A model generated the notes under the pieces. The model searched no databases, was not told the origin of the DNA, and was given only the letters and a program-made list of their open reading frames with translations. Positions 58,835-64,000 of a DNA stretch of 64,000 nt are shown here, piece after piece. The translations under genes were made by a program, and so were the position numbers. Origin of the DNA: Lewinellaceae bacterium SD302 (lineage in GTDB: Bacteria > Bacteroidota > Bacteroidia > Chitinophagales > Saprospiraceae); contig PDLQ01000020.1 of the NCBI GenBank assembly GCA_002591745.1, forward strand, positions 1-64,000. Direction: 5' to 3'. The first letter of the stretch is position 1. Every line of letters begins with the position of its first letter.

Positions 58835-61800
58835 ATGCACTTCTTTTTTTACCAAATATTGCTCCGGTTAGCCGGTGTTTTCCTGCTCTTTTTACTGGCC
58901 AGCCACTTACTAGCCTCCGGACCCGGAAAGCCCTTGCCCACCCACTCGATGCCCGATTTCGTAGCTCAATTAGAAGCGGCGATCGGCAATAACCCAAAAA
59001 TAAAGGCGGATTTTACCGAAGATGAATGGCTGGATGACGAGCCCGTTACGGTGACTGATATTTCTGTCGACGACGTGGCTAAAATCGGAGAATTATCGGG
59101 GGAGATGGCTAGCAAAGTAGCAGAGGCCAGAGCGGTGATCCAGCAGGTGATTGCTTCCGGACGAACAGTTTCCGACTTCCTGAGCGGAGAACTGGCTGAA
59201 ATGCCGATGGGCTTCTCCCGCAACATTGGCGGGGTAGAGATTTACGTGGCCCTGGCCGAAATGCGACTGAAAGCTACCCACAGTGAAGTCGACGTTTTTA
59301 TGCAGGTTAGTTTTCCCGGTGTGGATGATCCACTGATCCTGGGCGCTTACGACGTGGAGTTTAGTCGGCAAGGTGGCTTTGGTGATCTGAACCTGCGGCT
59401 ATTGGGTACCTATGGCATCGATATTGCGAGGGGCAAAAGCCGACTGGTTTTCTATCCCGGCGACCCCGAGGCCAGTACCGGCACCTACGCCCGCGTTACC
59501 TGTGGCGGGGTAGAGGAGCTGAGCCTGGACGCCACTCTGGTTTTGAGTCGTGACTGGGCCGTACCCGTTCGTGGTGGCGAGGCGCTGACCGATTCTATTC
59601 TAGCTTCCCGATTGCCGCTCGGCCCCGGTGGCCTGACGCCCGATTTACCCATGGGCATCCAAAAGGCGGCCCGCGTCCACTGGGATTTTGCGATCAATGT
59701 AGCACCCGGACAACAGGGAGGGGGCTTCCTGATTCAGACCGGTAGTCGGGATACTTTCGCTATTGCCCGTTACTCCGACGTCCACATTTACGCCGATAAC
59801 GTAGCCCTGGACTTCAGTGACCTCGTTAATCCTTCCGGGATGGAAGTTCCGCCAAATTATGAGTCACCCTATCTGATCGGCAGCTCCGGTAATTATTTGA
59901 TGAATTGCTGGCGCGGTGTCTACATCGGCGGCATCGCCATCCAGACGCCAGAGCAGTGGCGGGGCGAAGGAGCCGAACCATTGGTCGTCTACGGCCGCTC
60001 CATCCTGATCGACGAGCTGGGCTTTACTGGCAACCTCGGCGTAGAAAACCTGCTGCCGTTGGATGAAGGCAACGCCGATGGCTGGGCCTTCTCGGTAGAT
60101 AGCCTTGAATTTACCTTCCTGCACAGCCAAGTGCAGCGCTTTGGAATGGCGGGGTTAATCAACGTACCACTACTGGCCAAAGCGACCCCGGAAGACGAAG
60201 ACCCACCCCCGGCCGACGCCCCCCTGGAGCCTGATGACTGCCTGGATTACGTGGCCGTAGTCGAACCCGGCAACCTCTACGCTTTTACGGTGACCACCAA
60301 CGAGCAGTACGATATTCGGATGCTCAAAAAAACGAAGGTGACCATTGACTCCAGTTCGTCTTTGGATTTACGTTACCAGAGCGGGACGTTCACGGCCACC
60401 GCCACCCTGCACGGTTCAGTAAACATCAACTTTGAGGCCGGAGAGGCCTTTAAGCTGGAAGCCAGCGGCATCGGTTTCAATCACCTGACTTTGAGTAACC
60501 AGGGCGGCATAACCGACCCAGGAGACTGGGACCTGGGCGACGGCATCAGCACCGAACTGGGCGCTTTTAGTCTGTTGATTAACGACGGTGGCATGGTCAC
60601 CGAAGACAACGGTCAGCCAGCGATGAACCTGGAAGTGATCCTCAACGTCGGCGTAGATAGTCTTGGACTGACGGCCCAAAGCGCCTGTAAAATATTGGGT
60701 GAGTTTATTGTCAACCCGGAAACCGGCCGCCAGCGTTTTGTCTATCGTGATTTTCAAGTGGATGCCCTAGCCATCGACGCCAGCAACAGCATTTTTAAAC
60801 TCACTGGGAAAGCGGCTTTCTACCGTAACGATCTTAAATTCGGCAGCGGATTTTACGGGGCCGCGGCTCTAAAACTTACCGCTCTGGACAGTGTTGGGCT
60901 GGACGTGGCCATGCAATTCGGCTCCGCATATGACGATGCGGGAGAGAAGTACAAATATTTCTTCGTCGATGCTCTGGCCCGCTTCGGCAGTGCCGCCCCA
61001 CCCATCGGGATGTTCACCCTCCACGGGGCCGGTGGCGGCTTTTGGGTCAATATGCGCGATCAGACCTACGTAGATTCGGAATTACCGGATATTACCACCG
61101 CTGATCAGGCGGAAGTGGCGGCCGAAAATTTTTCGGAGATCAGCGAACTGGCCAACAGTAACGATACGACGGCCCTGGCCAGTTTTATCGGTCAGACCTT
61201 GTCCGGTCGCCAATTGCTGCCCGATGAAGACGTAAATTTCGGCGTAAAACTTACCCTGGTCGTGGCCACAACCTCGCCGAATGAGGAAGCCATGAGCATC
61301 AACGGTACCTTCCAGTTGGAGGTGTTTGAAAATGGCGGTTTCGCGGCGGCCATTTACGGCAACGCCAGTTTCTATGGCCCCATTAACTGGGATAATACGC
61401 CGCCGGAGGAGGGGATCACGGCACTGTTTGATATTAGTTACGTCAGTGATCAGGCGGGTAGGCGGTTCGACGCGTCGATCGACTTGTATTTCCTACTCGA
61501 TCCGTTCCGCGGTACCGCTGATGGAGATGCTACCGATCCTACGGGTCAAAAATGGGTGATGCCGGGAGAAGGGTACGCTGGGTCCATAAAACTTTACGCC
61601 CATTTCGATGATGAAGAGTGGTATCTCTGGCTGGGCGGCACCGGTACGGCCGGGACCATACCGCAGTTATCCATCGGGTTGATCGCGAATGGCGGGCCGG
61701 TACCGGTTAATTTAAGTGCAATCGTTTCAGGTTATTTCATGGTGGGGACTGATATCGGTACTATGCCGCCCTTGCCGGCTTACGTTTCCCAGCTTACCGG

Positions 61801-63724
61801 TGGTGCCAGTAATTTCATGCGTAATGAAAATCAGTACGCCGGTGGTGCGGGAATTGCTTTTGGGGCTTCCATGGATTTAGCAGTGCAGGCCCGGCTACTG
61901 ATCTTCCTGGCAAGAATCGAAGCGGGCTTGGGTTTTGACATTAACCTGCAACAATATTTCAACGCCATCTGCGCCGAAACGGGCGAAGAGATCGGCATCA
62001 ACGGTTGGTTCGCCGCCGGCCAGGCTTGGGCTTATTTGAGCGGAACGGTCAGCATGAATTTCAGGGTGCCATTTATCGGGCGGATTGACCTGGAAATATT
62101 GCACGCGGCTTTGGCGGCAGTGTTGCAGGCTAAGGGCCCTAATCCATTCTGGGGGAGCGGAAGGATAGGTGGTGAGTACCGCCTTTTGGGTGGAATCATC
62201 CGCGGGGATTTCAATATGGACTTTACCGTAGGCCAACAGTGTACGATGGTGGGAGCCGGCGGCGGAGATTTGATGGCGGAAGCTCCACTGATCTCATCCT
62301 TTAATCCAATTGACCAAAGCGAAGAAGTTCCTACCAACGTAGACCTTACGGTTTACACCAACTTTACCTTCGGCTCTCCAAATGTGATCAACGATACGGA
62401 ATATGAGTTATCGGTCGTCTCAATGTCCTTAGTCGGGCCGGACGGCGAACTGTTCGGGGAGATTAGCCAGGATACGGGCTATGCTGCGATGTATCTTTTC
62501 GAAGAAATGTTGCCAGGGAACACGGAATTTGAATTTAGTGTGGAACTGAGCGTGAGGAACCTAAGTACCGGACAAGTGGTAAACACTGAGCAGCGATCCA
62601 TTCAGTTTACAACTGACCAGAATTTCGATCACATTCCTCAAGCTAATATTATCGCCAGTTATCCATTGGCAGGGATGGCCAATTATTTTGTTGAAGAACA
62701 TGATGAGGTGTATGTACTACTCAAAAAAGGCCAGCCAACCCTGCTGGCGGATGAAGTAGAAGCTCATTTTAGATCCGCAGATGGGGAATACTTCACAACG
62801 GTAGTCGCCGACTATGACAATGCAAATAAGACGCTATCGCTTCCTCAACCGAATGATCTTCCCAGAGGGAAAATTATGGAATTGAGTTTTGTCAAGCCGG
62901 GGGCAGGAGTGATCTACAACGATCTTCCAGTCAATCAACAAGGAGGAGATAACCTGATTTATTTGCCCAATATTTTCGAGGCGGTCAATGAATACGATAC
63001 TTTGTTAACCATTCATTATCGCACGAGTACACACCCGACATTCACTAATTTCGCTTGGCTACATTTTCACGATAAGGTGGTGGACGACTTTTACCTGGAT
63101 TACCACATGAGTGAGCAGGAAGAAATTGGGAAAGTGGAATTATTTGGCAGCGGAACTCATCCGCCATTAATTGATTACGCGTTGGCGGAAAATCAACCCT
63201 GGGTAACAGCATATAATTTGCAGGAAGAATTTTTTGATATTGATGTTCCATGGTATGAAATCGTTGGAAATACATACGTGCGAATTTCTAATGAATTCGA
63301 TGAGGATGAGGATGAGGATGTGGAATCCGCGAACAGCTTTAAAATTTATCTGGCTAACCCTAATATGATCATAGACGGGAATAGCTTTATTCAGGGTCAA
63401 ACTACTGCACAATCGGGGCACGACAAGTTTTTCCTAGGTTTTCCCCGAATCATTGAAGGAGGGATCAGGCGGGTAATGAGTGGAATCAATTGGGCTCGGA
63501 CGGCGAAGGAACAAGGGTGTGGATATGCCGGGGCGCAGAACTGTACTTTACCGGATTGGTTTGATGATTACGAAGAATTTTTTGAAGAGATAGAGCCATT
63601 GTTGGATACGCCCGGCTTTTACGCTGATCAGAATTTTTTCGTCGATTTATATTACTACTTGCCAGGTTACCCTGACGATGTAAAGTCTTCATATACCGTT
63701 ACGATAAAGACACCACCCGAATGA
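58835..63724 (+). CDS. Large secreted protein of unknown function (1629 aa)
   Basis: A 1629-residue protein with a signal peptide (about 1-27, ending LLASHLLASG). The first 1150 or so residues are beta-rich, with repeated long beta-hairpin-like segments (for example GFGDLNLRLLGTYGIDIARG, ALKLTALDSVGLDVAMQFG) reminiscent of an amphipathic or lipid-transfer-like beta sheet. A Gly-rich segment (about 960-1140) follows. The C-terminal 480 residues contain one or two Ig-like modules (ISSFNPIDQSEEVPTNVDLT opens the first) and an acidic stretch (EDEDEDVES). No enzyme motif or T9SS sorting domain was recognised. It overlaps the next gene, an FN3-like secreted protein, by 4 nt. The locus around it (FN3-type secreted proteins, polymorphic toxin, immunity genes) suggests a shared surface or secretion role, but this is inference. 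Confidence 0.75.
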   Translation: MHFFFYQILLRLAGVFLLFLLASHLLASGPGKPLPTHSMPDFVAQLEAAIGNNPKIKADFTEDEWLDDEPVTVTDISVDDVAKIGELSGEMASKVAEARAVIQQVIASGRTVSDFLSGELAEMPMGFSRNIGGVEIYVALAEMRLKATHSEVDVFMQVSFPGVDDPLILGAYDVEFSRQGGFGDLNLRLLGTYGIDIARGKSRLVFYPGDPEASTGTYARVTCGGVEELSLDATLVLSRDWAVPVRGGEALTDSILASRLPLGPGGLTPDLPMGIQKAARVHWDFAINVAPGQQGGGFLIQTGSRDTFAIARYSDVHIYADNVALDFSDLVNPSGMEVPPNYESPYLIGSSGNYLMNCWRGVYIGGIAIQTPEQWRGEGAEPLVVYGRSILIDELGFTGNLGVENLLPLDEGNADGWAFSVDSLEFTFLHSQVQRFGMAGLINVPLLAKATPEDEDPPPADAPLEPDDCLDYVAVVEPGNLYAFTVTTNEQYDIRMLKKTKVTIDSSSSLDLRYQSGTFTATATLHGSVNINFEAGEAFKLEASGIGFNHLTLSNQGGITDPGDWDLGDGISTELGAFSLLINDGGMVTEDNGQPAMNLEVILNVGVDSLGLTAQSACKILGEFIVNPETGRQRFVYRDFQVDALAIDASNSIFKLTGKAAFYRNDLKFGSGFYGAAALKLTALDSVGLDVAMQFGSAYDDAGEKYKYFFVDALARFGSAAPPIGMFTLHGAGGGFWVNMRDQTYVDSELPDITTADQAEVAAENFSEISELANSNDTTALASFIGQTLSGRQLLPDEDVNFGVKLTLVVATTSPNEEAMSINGTFQLEVFENGGFAAAIYGNASFYGPINWDNTPPEEGITALFDISYVSDQAGRRFDASIDLYFLLDPFRGTADGDATDPTGQKWVMPGEGYAGSIKLYAHFDDEEWYLWLGGTGTAGTIPQLSIGLIANGGPVPVNLSAIVSGYFMVGTDIGTMPPLPAYVSQLTGGASNFMRNENQYAGGAGIAFGASMDLAVQARLLIFLARIEAGLGFDINLQQYFNAICAETGEEIGINGWFAAGQAWAYLSGTVSMNFRVPFIGRIDLEILHAALAAVLQAKGPNPFWGSGRIGGEYRLLGGIIRGDFNMDFTVGQQCTMVGAGGGDLMAEAPLISSFNPIDQSEEVPTNVDLTVYTNFTFGSPNVINDTEYELSVVSMSLVGPDGELFGEISQDTGYAAMYLFEEMLPGNTEFEFSVELSVRNLSTGQVVNTEQRSIQFTTDQNFDHIPQANIIASYPLAGMANYFVEEHDEVYVLLKKGQPTLLADEVEAHFRSADGEYFTTVVADYDNANKTLSLPQPNDLPRGKIMELSFVKPGAGVIYNDLPVNQQGGDNLIYLPNIFEAVNEYDTLLTIHYRTSTHPTFTNFAWLHFHDKVVDDFYLDYHMSEQEEIGKVELFGSGTHPPLIDYALAENQPWVTAYNLQEEFFDIDVPWYEIVGNTYVRISNEFDEDEDEDVESANSFKIYLANPNMIIDGNSFIQGQTTAQSGHDKFFLGFPRIIEGGIRRVMSGINWARTAKEQGCGYAGAQNCTLPDWFDDYEEFFEEIEPLLDTPGFYADQNFFVDLYYYLPGYPDDVKSSYTVTIKTPPE
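59113..59122 (+). repeat. CAAAGTAGCA motif copy
   Basis: Inside the 1629-residue protein gene, encoding ASKVAEAR in an N-terminal helix; context GATGGCTAG then core. Confidence 0.9.
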
Positions 63725-64000
63725 GCTTAGTGATAGGTAAATTGTTGCAACCTAATTATTTGGTCTCGTTGTTATTTTGCTGCTTACTCGTTAATCCGTT
63801 AAGCGGCCAACAACAAAAAGCCAACGTTCGGATGATCGCCGATGCGCGGGACGGCGAAATTCGGTTGCGTTGGGCTCCGATAGATTTGAAAAACTGGGAA
63901 ATCGGTAATCAATACGGTTATCGCTTATGGCGTACCGACCAAGCTAATGGCCAGGAGATTATTCTATCTGAAAACCTTTTGCCGGCTCCTGTAGAGGCTT
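63721..64000 (+). CDS. Secreted fibronectin type III-like protein, 5' part only
   Basis: The reading frame opens with ATG at 63721, overlapping the preceding stop (ATGA), and runs off the window. It encodes a signal peptide (about 1-30, ending in LVNPLSGQ) and the start of a fibronectin type III-like module (EIRLRWAPIDLKNWE, then GYRLWR). It is translationally coupled with the 1629-residue protein and probably works with it. Total length and C-terminal sorting signals cannot be seen. Confidence 0.8.
   Translation, partial: MSLVIGKLLQPNYLVSLLFCCLLVNPLSGQQQKANVRMIADARDGEIRLRWAPIDLKNWEIGNQYGYRLWRTDQANGQEIILSENLLPAPVEA

Overview
The window looks like a chromosomal segment of a Bacteroidota bacterium, most likely from the Saprospiria (Lewinella/Neolewinella-like). 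The evidence is a type IX secretion (T9SS) sorting domain on a giant surface protein, a TonB-dependent receptor, a LytTR/LytS two-component pair, a Tat-exported Gfo/Idh/MocA protein, a four-helix-bundle (S23-type) gene, very weak Shine-Dalgarno signals and TAnnTTTG-like promoter boxes. No tRNA, rRNA, CRISPR array or complete IS element was seen.

Layout. 0.2-9 kb: accessory metabolism and signalling (GMC oxidoreductase, Gfo/Idh/MocA oxidoreductase, Tas-type aldo/keto reductase, LytTR regulator and kinase, a metallophosphoesterase, a membrane protein). 9-16.8 kb: TonB receptor, lspA, TlpA-like thioredoxin, oxyR, an M20 amidohydrolase and a small secreted protein. 17.2-34 kb: a complete division and cell wall (dcw) cluster, mraZ-rsmH-ftsL-ftsI-murE-mraY-[four-helix-bundle gene]-murD-ftsW-murG::murC-ftsQ-ftsA-ftsZ, preceded by a triple GTGG MraZ box and closed by a strong terminator. 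Most junctions overlap by 1-4 nt. murG and murC are fused into one ORF, and the four-helix-bundle gene sits between inverted simple repeats. 34.3-46 kb: a 3912-residue secreted adhesin-like protein made of roughly forty SprB-like CG-x-DGS modules, about ten of them nearly identical at 240 bp. 46.2-58 kb: a polymorphic-toxin-like protein (FN3-like region, zincin, AT-rich variable C-terminus), a candidate immunity gene and an AT-rich island of small secreted proteins and lipoproteins that includes a tandem paralogous pair. 57.9-64 kb: endonuclease V (apparently frameshifted near its start), a 1629-residue secreted protein and the start of another FN3-like secreted protein.

The most unexpected signal is a dispersed 10-mer, CAAAGTAGCA, with 14 exact copies (about 0.1 expected by chance) plus six one-mismatch copies. 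They lie in both orientations, on average about 4.4 kb apart, are enriched in intergenic DNA, and when inside genes usually fall in linkers or surface-type loops. They share a wider context (T-rich, then GGCTnn, then the core, then roughly RnGnTGG). I know of no described element with this sequence. It behaves like a DNA-uptake sequence, a nucleoid-protein site or the scar of a tiny mobile element.

Function assignments rest on motifs read by eye. No database search was possible.
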